This document shows, piece by piece, positions 1-5,741 of a stretch of DNA of 7,999 nucleotides. The stretch lies in contig URRN01000090.1 in assembly GCA_900550185.1 (NCBI GenBank), positions 1 to 7,999 on the forward strand, given 5' to 3'. Origin of the DNA: an uncultured Collinsella sp. GTDB taxonomy: Bacteria; Actinomycetota; Coriobacteriia; Coriobacteriales; Coriobacteriaceae. Each line of letters opens with the position of its first letter. Positions within the stretch are counted from its first letter, which is position 1. The translations under genes and the position numbers were made by a program. The notes below the pieces were generated by a model. That model was given only the letters and a program-made list of their open reading frames with translations, was not told the origin of the DNA and did no database searches.

Positions 1-1784
1 GCCGAGATGCTGCCCAGGCGGCGCTCGATGTCGGGCACGCCGCCGCGGCTGAGCTCGCTGGCCGCCACGTCGGCGCGGTCCAAGACGGCCGTTGCCACCT
101 CGTAGCTCTCGGGGTGGACGCTCGTCGCGTCGAGCGGGTTCTTGCCGCCGCTGATGCGCAAAAAGCCCGCCGCGTTGAGGTATGCCTTGGGCCCCAGCTT
201 GGGGACCTTCTTGAGCTGGCGACGATCGGTAAAGGCGCCGTTTTCCTCGCGGTAGGCCACGATGTTCTTGGCCACGCTCGGCGTGATGCCCGACACGTAG
301 CCCAGCAAGCTCGCGCTCGCGGTGTTCACGTCGACGCCCACGCGGTTGACGACGTCCTCCACCACGTGGCCCAGGGTGCGCGAGAGCTCGGCCTGGTCAA
401 GGTCGTGCTGGTACTGGCCCACGCCGATGGACTGGGGCGGAATCTTGACGAGCTCTGCCAGTGGGTCCTGCAGGCGGTGGCCCAGGCTCATGGCGCCGCG
501 CACGGTGACGTCCAGGTCGGGATACTCCTGGCTCGCGAGCTCGGAGGCGGAGTACACCGACGCGCCGGCCTCGTTAACAATGGTGTATCGCAGCCCAGGC
601 GCCTGCTCGGCAATGAACTCCGAGACGACTTCCTCGGTCTCGCGGCTGGCGGTGCCGTTGCCGATGACGATGGTGTTGACGCCGTCCTTTTTGACGAGGC
701 GGGCGAGCTCGCGCTTGGTGCCGGCGACGTCGTGGCGCGGCTTGGTGGGGTAGACCACGCCGTGGTCGAGTAGCTTGCCGGTCTCGTCCATGACGGCGAC
801 CTTGCAGCCGGTGCGGTAGCCCGGATCGAGCGCGAGCACGCGGGCGCCGCGCACAGGGCGCGCCGAGAGCAGGCCCTCGAGATTCTTGGCAAAGACGTTG
901 ATGGCCTCGGTCTGAGCGCGAACGGTGAGTTTGGCGCGGGCCTCGCGCTCCAGCGAGGGGGCCATGAGGCGCTTGTAACCGTCAGCGATGGCGGCATCGA
1001 AGATGGGCGCGAAGACGCCCTGGCGTCGGGGCCAACGGCTGCTGAGGCGCGCTGTGGCGGCAGCGCCGTCGACGTTCACGCGCACGCGGAGCTTGCCCTC
1101 GCGCTCGCCGCGGTCGATAGCCAGCACGCGGTGGTTGGGTATACGGCGCAGCGGCTCATCATAGTTGTAGTAGGGCTCGTAGGGAGTCTTTTCGGCGGGG
1201 TCGGTGGCCTCGACGACGATGTCGGCGGTGTTTTGCGTAAAGGCGCGCAGGTCGGCGACGTTCTCGGGGTCTTCGGCCACCGTCTCAGCCACGATGTCCG
1301 CCGCGCCGGCGAGCGCCTTCTCGGGCGTGTCGAAGCCGGCTTCCTCGTTGACGTAGGCCGCGGCGGTGTCGAGCGCGCTGCCCTTGGCCGAGGCCTGCAT
1401 GATGATCATGTTGGCAAGCGGCTCCAGGCCTGCCTCGCGGGCCTTCTGTGCGCGGGTCATGCGCTTTTTGCGGTAGGGCTTGTAGAGGTCCTCGACACGC
1501 TGGAGCTGCGTGGCCTCTCGAATCTGCTGCTCGAGTTCGGGCGTGAGTTTGCCCTGGGCGTCGATGAGCAGAACGACGTCCTCTTTACGCTGCTCAAGAT
1601 TGCGCAGGTAGGACAGGCGCTCGTCGAGTGCGCGCAGGGCGACGTCGTCCATGCCGCCCGTGGCTTCCTTGCGGTAGCGCGAGATAAAGGGGATGGTGTT
1701 GCCCTCGTCGATGAGCTTGACGGCCGCCTCGACGTTGGCGGCCTTAAGGTTGAGCTCGCGGGCGAGCTGGGCGATAAGATCCAT
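1..1784 (-). CDS. tex: Tex family RNA-binding transcription accessory protein (3' end off window)
   Basis: Tex is a conserved cytoplasmic nucleic-acid-binding protein linked to transcription and RNA metabolism. The reading frame stays open from the ATG at 1782-1784 to the left edge, giving 594 visible residues of a family usually 700-780 long; the missing part should be the C-terminal S1 RNA-binding domain. Visible hallmarks in order are the N-terminal TIPFISRYRKEATGG motif (residues about 30-45); a YqgF/RNase H-like domain opening with LALDPGYRTG (Asp at 320); GNGTASRETE; NEAGASVYSASE from residue 404; SIGVGQYQHD near residue 450; a helix-hairpin-helix segment at about 481-545; and NPLDATSVHPESY just after it. 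An AAGGAG ribosome-binding site at 1789-1794, 4 nt upstream, supports this start, although the spacing is short. No frameshift was seen. The family call is very secure; the gene appears monocistronic at its 5' side. Confidence 0.96.
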   Translation of the reverse strand, partial: MDLIAQLARELNLKAANVEAAVKLIDEGNTIPFISRYRKEATGGMDDVALRALDERLSYLRNLEQRKEDVVLLIDAQGKLTPELEQQIREATQLQRVEDLYKPYRKKRMTRAQKAREAGLEPLANMIIMQASAKGSALDTAAAYVNEEAGFDTPEKALAGAADIVAETVAEDPENVADLRAFTQNTADIVVEATDPAEKTPYEPYYNYDEPLRRIPNHRVLAIDRGEREGKLRVRVNVDGAAATARLSSRWPRRQGVFAPIFDAAIADGYKRLMAPSLEREARAKLTVRAQTEAINVFAKNLEGLLSARPVRGARVLALDPGYRTGCKVAVMDETGKLLDHGVVYPTKPRHDVAGTKRELARLVKKDGVNTIVIGNGTASRETEEVVSEFIAEQAPGLRYTIVNEAGASVYSASELASQEYPDLDVTVRGAMSLGHRLQDPLAELVKIPPQSIGVGQYQHDLDQAELSRTLGHVVEDVVNRVGVDVNTASASLLGYVSGITPSVAKNIVAYREENGAFTDRRQLKKVPKLGPKAYLNAAGFLRISGGKNPLDATSVHPESYEVATAVLDRADVAASELSRGGVPDIERRLGSIS

Positions 1785-1828
1785 GAAACTCCTTGCGGTA
1801 AAGGTGCGTTTGCAGCACAGAGCTACCA

Positions 1829-1837
1829 AGGATACCA
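1829..1837 (-). promoter_or_regulatory. Candidate extended -10 of the tex promoter
   Basis: On the minus strand the sequence TGG-TATCCT reads as an extended -10 (TGn followed by a 4/6 match to TATAAT), about 45 nt upstream of the tex start. No convincing -35 lies 16-18 nt further upstream, which is tolerable for an extended -10. This is a weak, pattern-based call. Confidence 0.25.
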
Positions 1838-1842
1838 CCCGT

Positions 1843-1861
1843 CCCAAAAGACTGTTTTGGG
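1843..1861. promoter_or_regulatory. 19-nt perfect palindrome upstream of tex
   Basis: The two 7-nt arms CCCAAAA and TTTTGGG flank a 5-nt centre (gactg). The palindrome sits where the -35 region of the candidate tex promoter would be. No T-tract follows in either direction, so it does not look like a terminator; an operator or a structured leader is more likely. The function is inferred only from position and symmetry. Confidence 0.4.
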
Positions 1862-1865
1862 CCGT

Positions 1866-2025
1866 GCCACGAAAATGACCTATCTACTACGTTTAACCCG
1901 TATGGGTCGACCATCCCCCGGTTTTCCGAAAATACGCAAGCCGTCTACCTGCGGTTTTTACTTCGCGAAATTTGGCACGGTTGAGGGCGATCGGTTAAAC
2001 GTAGTAGATAGGCGCATTTCGTGGC
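1866..2025. repeat. 160-bp intergenic element bounded by 33-nt inverted repeats
   Basis: The left arm (1866-1898) and right arm (1993-2025) are reverse complements except for a 4-nt block. A 20-nt perfect core (cctatctactacgtttaacc at 1879-1898, complement at 1993-2012) is followed outward by a 9-nt perfect tip (gccacgaaa at 1866-1874, tttcgtggc at 2017-2025). The 94-nt interior (1899-1992) has no coding potential and is more AT-rich than the surrounding genes. It contains the palindrome ggtcgacc and a weak hairpin followed by ttttt on the plus strand. The organisation resembles a non-autonomous miniature element or a genus-specific intergenic repeat. No target-site duplication was recognised next to the arms. 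Confidence 0.75.
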
Positions 2026-2087
2026 GAACGAATCAGGCCGAGGTGCAAAATGGCCCCTCGCCCCAGAAAAATCGTCGGAAAGGTAGC

Positions 2088-2123
2088 AAAATGCCCCGCG
2101 GGCAGGAGGCTGCTCGCGGGGCA
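2088..2123 (-). terminator. Rho-independent terminator of the SDR-MFS-Gfo operon
   Basis: The arms TGCCCCGCG (2092-2100) and CGCGGGGCA (2115-2123) pair perfectly. The stem extends through a G-T wobble and GCAG/CTGC to a GAGG loop, about 14 bp in all. In the leftward direction the stem is followed directly by TTTT (complement of 2088-2091). It lies about 70 nt past the stop codon of the last operon gene. The short U-tract is the only weakness. Confidence 0.85.
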
Positions 2124-2195
2124 AAGAAGAGGGGCTTGTTGGTGGCGGACCGAAGGGTTCGGCATGGGGCTTCTGCCGCGGTCTGCCCTAAGGCG

Positions 2196-3236
2196 TTACA
2201 GCTCGACGAGCTGGCCGGTCTCGGCGGCCTCCTTGATGGCGTTGAGAAGCGTGAGCGTCTTGACGTTATCGGCGGGCGTCACGACGGGCTCGACCTCGCG
2301 GCGGACAACCTTCACAAAGTGCTTGAGCTGCATCTTGTGCGGCAGCGCCGGGTCCACGGCCGGGATCTCCATCTGCAGCGGTTTGTGCCAGTTAGAGGCG
2401 CCGTCGTAGGAGAACTGGTGCAGGCGGGGCAGCGACAGGGCGCCCAAGGTTCCGCCGATAAAGTAGGCGTCGGCGTCGAAGGGACGGTACTGCGGGTCCT
2501 CGCGAGCGGTGGCCTCCCAGTTCCAGGGGCTGGCGGTGGCGTCGGAGATGGTCATGCTCGCAAGCGCGCCATCGGCAAAACGGACGTTGACCACGGCGGA
2601 GTCCTCGGTCTCAAAACCGCGGGCGGCGCTGGACTGCATGCCCTGGACGGCAACGGGCTCGCCCAGCAGGTAACGGAGCAGGTCGACGTCGTGCACCAGG
2701 TTGACCAGGATCGGGCCGGCACCCTTCTTGCGGCGCCACTCGACGTCGAAGTACTCGTCGTTCTTATAGATCATGTAGTGGAAGCTCGACACAGTGAGCT
2801 TACCCAGCTCGCCGGACTCGATGATCTCCTTGGCTTTGTTGACGAAGGGGTTGTGGCGACGGTGCTGACCCACGAGCACGGGCACGCCGGCGGTCTCGGC
2901 CTCTGCGGCGAAGGCCTGGGCATCCTCGAGGTCGTTGGAGATCGGCTTTTCGACCAGCGGCACGATGTTGCGCTTTACAGCCTCGCGGGCAACGCCAAGG
3001 TGCAGGTCGTTGGGAGTGGCGATGATGACGGCCTCGGGCTTGACCTCGTCCATCATCTGGGCGGGATCGGTAAAGAACGGCACGCCGGCGGCCTCGGCCG
3101 TGGCGCGGGCGCCCTCAAAGGCGTCGGCGATGGCGACGAGCTCGGCCTCGGGCTCCTCGGTGACAAAGCGGATGTGGTTGCGGCCCATGGCGCCGGCGCC
3201 GATAACGGCAATGCGGACGGGATTGAGCTCAGACAT
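2196..3236 (-). CDS. Gfo/Idh/MocA family NAD-dependent dehydrogenase
   Basis: A 346-residue protein of normal family length that should oxidise or reduce a hydroxyl group on a sugar, cyclitol or related polyol with a nicotinamide cofactor. The N-terminal Rossmann fold shows GAGAMG at residues 13-18. Asp38 at the end of the second strand suggests NAD(H) over NADP(H). TPND at 74-77 and the family EKP motif at 96-98, with Lys97 the expected catalytic lysine, follow. The C-terminal substrate domain carries LVNLVHDVDLLRYL, with His182 at the usual catalytic histidine. The Asp normally four residues before that His (D-x3-H of inositol dehydrogenases) is Val178, with Asn at 179, so this is not a standard inositol 2-dehydrogenase. 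It is the last gene of the operon, with AAGGAG 5 nt before the ATG. The substrate is unknown. Confidence 0.92.
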   Translation of the reverse strand: MSELNPVRIAVIGAGAMGRNHIRFVTEEPEAELVAIADAFEGARATAEAAGVPFFTDPAQMMDEVKPEAVIIATPNDLHLGVAREAVKRNIVPLVEKPISNDLEDAQAFAAEAETAGVPVLVGQHRRHNPFVNKAKEIIESGELGKLTVSSFHYMIYKNDEYFDVEWRRKKGAGPILVNLVHDVDLLRYLLGEPVAVQGMQSSAARGFETEDSAVVNVRFADGALASMTISDATASPWNWEATAREDPQYRPFDADAYFIGGTLGALSLPRLHQFSYDGASNWHKPLQMEIPAVDPALPHKMQLKHFVKVVRREVEPVVTPADNVKTLTLLNAIKEAAETGQLVEL

Positions 3237-3267
3237 TTCGACTCCTTAATTCTGGTGGCGATGGAAT

Positions 3268-3292
3268 GCGGCAAGGGGGCGGCCCTTGCCGC
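3268..3292 (-). promoter_or_regulatory. Intercistronic hairpin between MFS and Gfo genes
   Basis: A perfect 10-bp stem (GCGGCAAGGG / CCCTTGCCGC) with a 5-nt loop starts 11 nt after the MFS stop codon and ends about 20 nt before the next ribosome-binding site. No U-tract follows in the leftward direction. It is more likely a 3'-stabilising or attenuating element tuning the ratio of the two cistrons than a full terminator. Confidence 0.65.
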
Positions 3293-3303
3293 GTCAAGCA
3301 AAA

Positions 3304-4560
3304 CTAAGCGGACTTCTTCTTGCTGTCGGAGACCATCATGTAGACGGTGAGCACGACGGCGATGGCGGCGATCACAATGGCGCCGTAGAAGGACTGCTGA
3401 TAGGCGGCGCTGCCGGCCTCGGCGTGATACAGCACGGCGGTGATGGGCTGGCTGATCCAGGTGGAGGCGGCGTAACCCAAAAACATGATGCCGTAGTTGA
3501 CGCCGATGTTGCTGGTGCCAAAGGCGCCACCGGTGAGCGGCGGGTAGATGACGAGCAGGGCGCCAAAGCTAAAGCCGAGCAGGGCGAGCGCCACAAAGAA
3601 CATGCTCTGCGTAAAGCTCATCGACATGATGACGAGTGCAACGATGGTGACGACAAGGCTGATGAGCAGCGACTTATAGGCGCCGAGCTTGTCGATGATC
3701 TGGCCAAAGGACAGACGACCGACCAGGTTGGCGCAGGTGTTGACGGAGACGACCACACCGCCGAGGGCGACGGCCGCGGCGCTCGTGGGGTCGGCGAAGA
3801 GCTGGACGGCGGCGATGGAGGCAACCTTGCCCACGAGCAGGGTGCCCGCGGTGGCGGCAAAGGCGAAGGTGACGATGAGGACCCAGAAGCGCGGGGTCTT
3901 GACCATCTCGCCCGGGGTGAGGTCACCGAAGGTGCCGGCATGCGCGCCGCCCTTGGGGGCCTCGAAGCCCTCGGGCAGCCAGCCGGCCTCGGGGGCCTTC
4001 AGGAACAGGGCGGAGGCGGCGATCGTCACAAAGAAGATGACGCCGAGTGCCTTGAGGGCGCCAAAGATGCCCAGACTCGGGATGAGCAGCGAGGCGAGCA
4101 CCGGGGACAGCACAGCGGGGCCGGCGGTCGAAGCGGCCAGGGTGATGCCGGAGGCGAGGCCCTTCTTGTCGATGAACCACTTTTGGCCGGTGGTGAGCGC
4201 GGGGTTGTAACCCAGACCGTTGCCGATGGCGGCGACGAGCGAGAACCACAGGTAGAACTGCCACGGCTCGGTGACGGTGCCGGACATGAACCAGCCCAGG
4301 CCGTAGCACACGGCGGCAGCGATCACGACGTTGCGCGGGCCGATCTTATCGGAGATGCGGCCGGCGAAGATGCCCGTCACGGCCATGATGGTCTGGAAGA
4401 CGGGGAAAGCCCAGGTAAGGGCGCTCGACCACTCGGGGTAGACGGCGAGCAGGTTCTTGCTCACGACGGAATACAGCGCGATGGAGCTGATGAAGAACAT
4501 GGTGACGCACGCGGCGGAAAGCACGACGGCGCGACCCTTGTTGGAGTTGGTGGAAGCCAT
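3304..4560 (-). CDS. MFS transporter, OFA (oxalate/formate antiporter-like) family
   Basis: A 418-residue inner-membrane carrier of standard 12-helix MFS length, ending in a basic SKKKSA tail. The first half has the motif-A-like loop GRISDKIGPR (67-76). It also has the family-typical NGLGYNPALTTGQKWF stretch followed by DKKGLASGITLA. The second half repeats the loop as GRLSFGQIIDKLG. Together these point to the OFA family, whose members exchange or import small carboxylates such as oxalate, formate or lactate. The presumed eleventh helix (about 353-377) contains no lysine, whereas OxlT uses a TM11 lysine to bind oxalate, so oxalate is unlikely. The gene sits between two dehydrogenases in one operon, so its cargo is probably their substrate or product. 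The ribosome-binding site is weak (AAAGAG, 4 nt before the ATG). Family confident, substrate unknown. Confidence 0.92.
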   Translation of the reverse strand: MASTNSNKGRAVVLSAACVTMFFISSIALYSVVSKNLLAVYPEWSSALTWAFPVFQTIMAVTGIFAGRISDKIGPRNVVIAAAVCYGLGWFMSGTVTEPWQFYLWFSLVAAIGNGLGYNPALTTGQKWFIDKKGLASGITLAASTAGPAVLSPVLASLLIPSLGIFGALKALGVIFFVTIAASALFLKAPEAGWLPEGFEAPKGGAHAGTFGDLTPGEMVKTPRFWVLIVTFAFAATAGTLLVGKVASIAAVQLFADPTSAAAVALGGVVVSVNTCANLVGRLSFGQIIDKLGAYKSLLISLVVTIVALVIMSMSFTQSMFFVALALLGFSFGALLVIYPPLTGGAFGTSNIGVNYGIMFLGYAASTWISQPITAVLYHAEAGSAAYQQSFYGAIVIAAIAVVLTVYMMVSDSKKKSA

Positions 4561-4583
4561 TGGACTCTTTCTGATCGATACGG

Positions 4584-4614
4584 GGGAGGAGCGGGCGTGT
4601 CCGCGGGGCCTCCC
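4584..4614 (-). promoter_or_regulatory. Intercistronic hairpin between SDR and MFS genes
   Basis: The outer arms GGGAGG (4584-4589) and CCTCCC (4609-4614) pair. An inner GCGG/CCGC helix (4591-4594 with 4601-4604) closes a 6-nt loop. It lies in the 66-bp gap after the SDR stop, with no U-tract downstream. It is a plausible transcript-stability or attenuation element, placed much like the hairpin in the next gap of the same operon. Confidence 0.5.
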
Positions 4615-4626
4615 TGTCAGGTTGGT

Positions 4627-5508
4627 TTACTGGTCAGTCGGCTTGGCGACGCCGGACTCATCGGACCAAAGCTCGACACCCTTGTTCTTAAGGTAGTTGT
4701 CGGCATAGGCGCGACGGCCGCCGGGCTTGGCGGTGAGGTCGCCCATCATGTTGGAGAAACCGCCGTCGACCTTGATGGCATCGCCGGTGGTAAAGTCCGA
4801 GCGCTTGGACGCCAGGAACATGACGGCGTTGGCGATATCGCTGACCTCGCCGATGCGGCGCGTGGCGATCAGACGGCTGCGGCTCTTTTCGACCTCGGGG
4901 TCGGCGTAGAAATTGGCCGACATCGGGGTCTTAACGAAGCAAGGCTCGACGCAGTTGGAGCGGACGCCGTAGGGGCCCCACTCGGCGGCGAGCATCTTGG
5001 ACATCATGTTGACGCCCGCCTTGGTGGAGCTGTACACGCCCGAGAACGTCTCGGGGGAGTGGCTGGCGACGGTCGAGATGTGCACCAGACGACCCTGGCC
5101 GGCCTTGATCATCTCGCGACCAAAGCGCTGCGAGGTGATGAAGTAGCCGGTGAGGTTGACGTTGATGACCTCGTTCCAGTCACTCAGCGGCAGGTCTTCC
5201 ATGGCGGCGAAGCGCAGGATGCCGGCGGTGTTGACGAGGACGTCGACGCGGCCGAAGTCGGCGATGGTGGCATCGACGGCGGCCTGAACCTCGGCCTCGT
5301 CGGTGGCGTTCATCTTGTAGCCCTCGGCGTGGATGCCAAATTCGGCAGCGAGGTCGGCGGCAGCGGCCTTGACCTTCTCCTCGTCCAGGTCGAGCATGAC
5401 GACGTTGGCGCCATTGCGGGCGAACTCGCGGCAAATCTCGACGCCCATACCGCCGAGCGCGCCAGTCACGGCGCAGACATCGCCCTCGAGCTTAAGCCAA
5501 TTGCTCAT
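4627..5508 (-). CDS. Classical short-chain dehydrogenase/reductase (SDR), NAD type
   Basis: A 293-residue cytoplasmic oxidoreductase, longer than the usual 250 because of a tail of about 40 residues after the DGG motif (248-250). It shows TGALGGMG (15-22) for cofactor binding, Asp40 at the end of the second strand (NAD preference), NTAG (93-96), the catalytic Asn region INVN (115-118) and YSSTK (Tyr159, Lys163). The residue 13 before the Tyr, normally the catalytic Ser, is Thr146, with Ser145 beside it. The usual PG motif after the active site reads EPC (188-190). The nearest functional types are FabG-like or gluconate 5-dehydrogenase-like sugar and polyol dehydrogenases; none can be assigned. 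First gene of the operon and divergent from lysR. AAGGGA 7 nt upstream supports the ATG. Confidence 0.93.
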   Translation of the reverse strand: MSNWLKLEGDVCAVTGALGGMGVEICREFARNGANVVMLDLDEEKVKAAAADLAAEFGIHAEGYKMNATDEAEVQAAVDATIADFGRVDVLVNTAGILRFAAMEDLPLSDWNEVINVNLTGYFITSQRFGREMIKAGQGRLVHISTVASHSPETFSGVYSSTKAGVNMMSKMLAAEWGPYGVRSNCVEPCFVKTPMSANFYADPEVEKSRSRLIATRRIGEVSDIANAVMFLASKRSDFTTGDAIKVDGGFSNMMGDLTAKPGGRRAYADNYLKNKGVELWSDESGVAKPTDQ

Positions 5509-5534
5509 AGGAACTTCCCTTCTTGTGCCTCCCG

Positions 5535-5561
5535 GTGGGTCGTTCCCATTAACCGACCCAC
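5535..5561 (-). promoter_or_regulatory. Leader hairpin or operator ahead of the SDR gene
   Basis: Perfect 8-nt arms GTGGGTCG and CGACCCAC enclose an 11-nt spacer. If the proposed promoter is right, this falls in the first part of the operon's 5' leader, upstream of the SDR ribosome-binding site. It could act as an mRNA structure or as a binding site for a dimeric repressor. There is no U-tract, so it is not a terminator. Confidence 0.55.
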
Positions 5562-5577
5562 GTGGTTTTCGCTGGTT

Positions 5578-5606
5578 ATCGTATGCTTTGCATTTGCGCA
5601 GGTGAA
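5578..5606 (-). promoter_or_regulatory. Candidate promoter of the SDR-MFS-Gfo operon
   Basis: On the minus strand, TTCACC (complement of 5601-5606) and TACGAT (complement of 5578-5583) are separated by exactly 17 nt. Each matches the sigma-70-type consensus at 4 of 6 positions. Transcription would begin near 5571, giving a leader of about 60 nt. Imperfect hexamers overlapped by a LysR-type site are typical of an activator-dependent promoter. Confidence 0.4.
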
Positions 5607-5611
5607 TTGCA
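5589..5611. promoter_or_regulatory. Candidate LysR-type binding site in the divergent control region
   Basis: An imperfect inverted repeat, TGCA-n-TT...AA-n-TGCA, spans 23 nt and contains a T-N11-A core as expected of LysR-family boxes. It overlaps the -35 of the candidate operon promoter. A second imperfect repeat, GCGTTAA...TTTACGC (5626-5646), lies 14 nt away on the lysR side and could be a companion site. Inferred from symmetry and position. Confidence 0.4.
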
Positions 5612-5664
5612 TATTTGTTAGAATGGCGTTAATCGTAGGTTTACGCCGTGCGATGCAGTTTATT

Positions 5665-5706
5665 CTCAATTGAGTGTGTGACCTGCCAAAACAACCCCCT
5701 TTGGCA
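5665..5706. promoter_or_regulatory. Further palindromes upstream of lysR
   Basis: CTCAATTGAG (5665-5674) is a perfect 10-bp palindrome. TGCCAAA (5684-5690) and TTTGGCA (5700-5706) are perfect 7-nt arms around a 9-nt spacer. Both lie upstream of the lysR ribosome-binding site. I could not settle on a lysR promoter: TTGCAT/TATTTG with an 18-nt spacer (5588-5617) and TTTACG/TATTCT with 15 nt (5640-5666) are both weak. Confidence 0.35.
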
Positions 5707-5741
5707 ACGCATGGCCATATGTCTGGAAACGGGAGATTGAC

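Larger units (their letters stand above)
1785..2195. other. Gene-free region between tex and the Gfo/Idh/MocA gene
   Basis: I see no convincing gene here on either strand; the open frames crossing it are extensions of antisense shadows. Reading from the tex side it holds the tex ribosome-binding site, a possible extended -10 for tex, a 19-nt palindrome (1843-1861), the 160-bp inverted-repeat element (1866-2025), the terminator of the dehydrogenase operon (2088-2123), and a minor CCGAA/TTCGG mini-hairpin at 2150-2162. Confidence 0.7.

Noticed and set aside
114..773. 219-codon plus-strand frame opposite tex
   Set aside because: Antisense shadow of the YqgF and helix-hairpin-helix region of tex; the minus-strand frame matches Tex motifs throughout.
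1866..2025. Insertion sequence
   Set aside because: There is no transposase reading frame inside, it is only 160 bp, and no flanking target duplication was recognised. At most it is a non-autonomous element.
2196..3236. Naming the Gfo/Idh/MocA protein iolG (inositol 2-dehydrogenase)
   Set aside because: The catalytic Asp is missing and no other iol genes are nearby, so a specific symbol is not justified.
1131..3350. Long open frame (739 codons) on the plus strand opposite tex and the Gfo/Idh/MocA gene
   Set aside because: It is antisense to two secure genes and runs through the operon terminator, the 160-bp repeat and an intergenic region. Its composition is the Gly/Val/Asp/Leu-rich mix expected from reading GC-rich codons backwards. 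No domain is recognisable.
4627..5508. SDR as a 7-beta-hydroxysteroid dehydrogenase, known from Collinsella
   Set aside because: The sequence does not resemble the C. aerofaciens 7-beta enzyme as I recall it, in the N-terminal glycine motif, active-site surroundings or C-terminus. A bile-acid role cannot be excluded but has no positive support.
3286..5673. Very long open frame (795 codons) on the plus strand opposite the MFS and SDR genes
   Set aside because: The translation is rich in Gly, Asp, His and Ala with no recognisable fold. It is explained by scarce stop codons on the strand opposite GC-rich genes, and it overlaps the whole promoter region of the operon.
5710..5739. Short upstream open frame (MAICLETGD) before lysR
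   Set aside because: It has no ribosome-binding site and overlaps the lysR ribosome-binding site only by chance; the evidence for translation is too thin.
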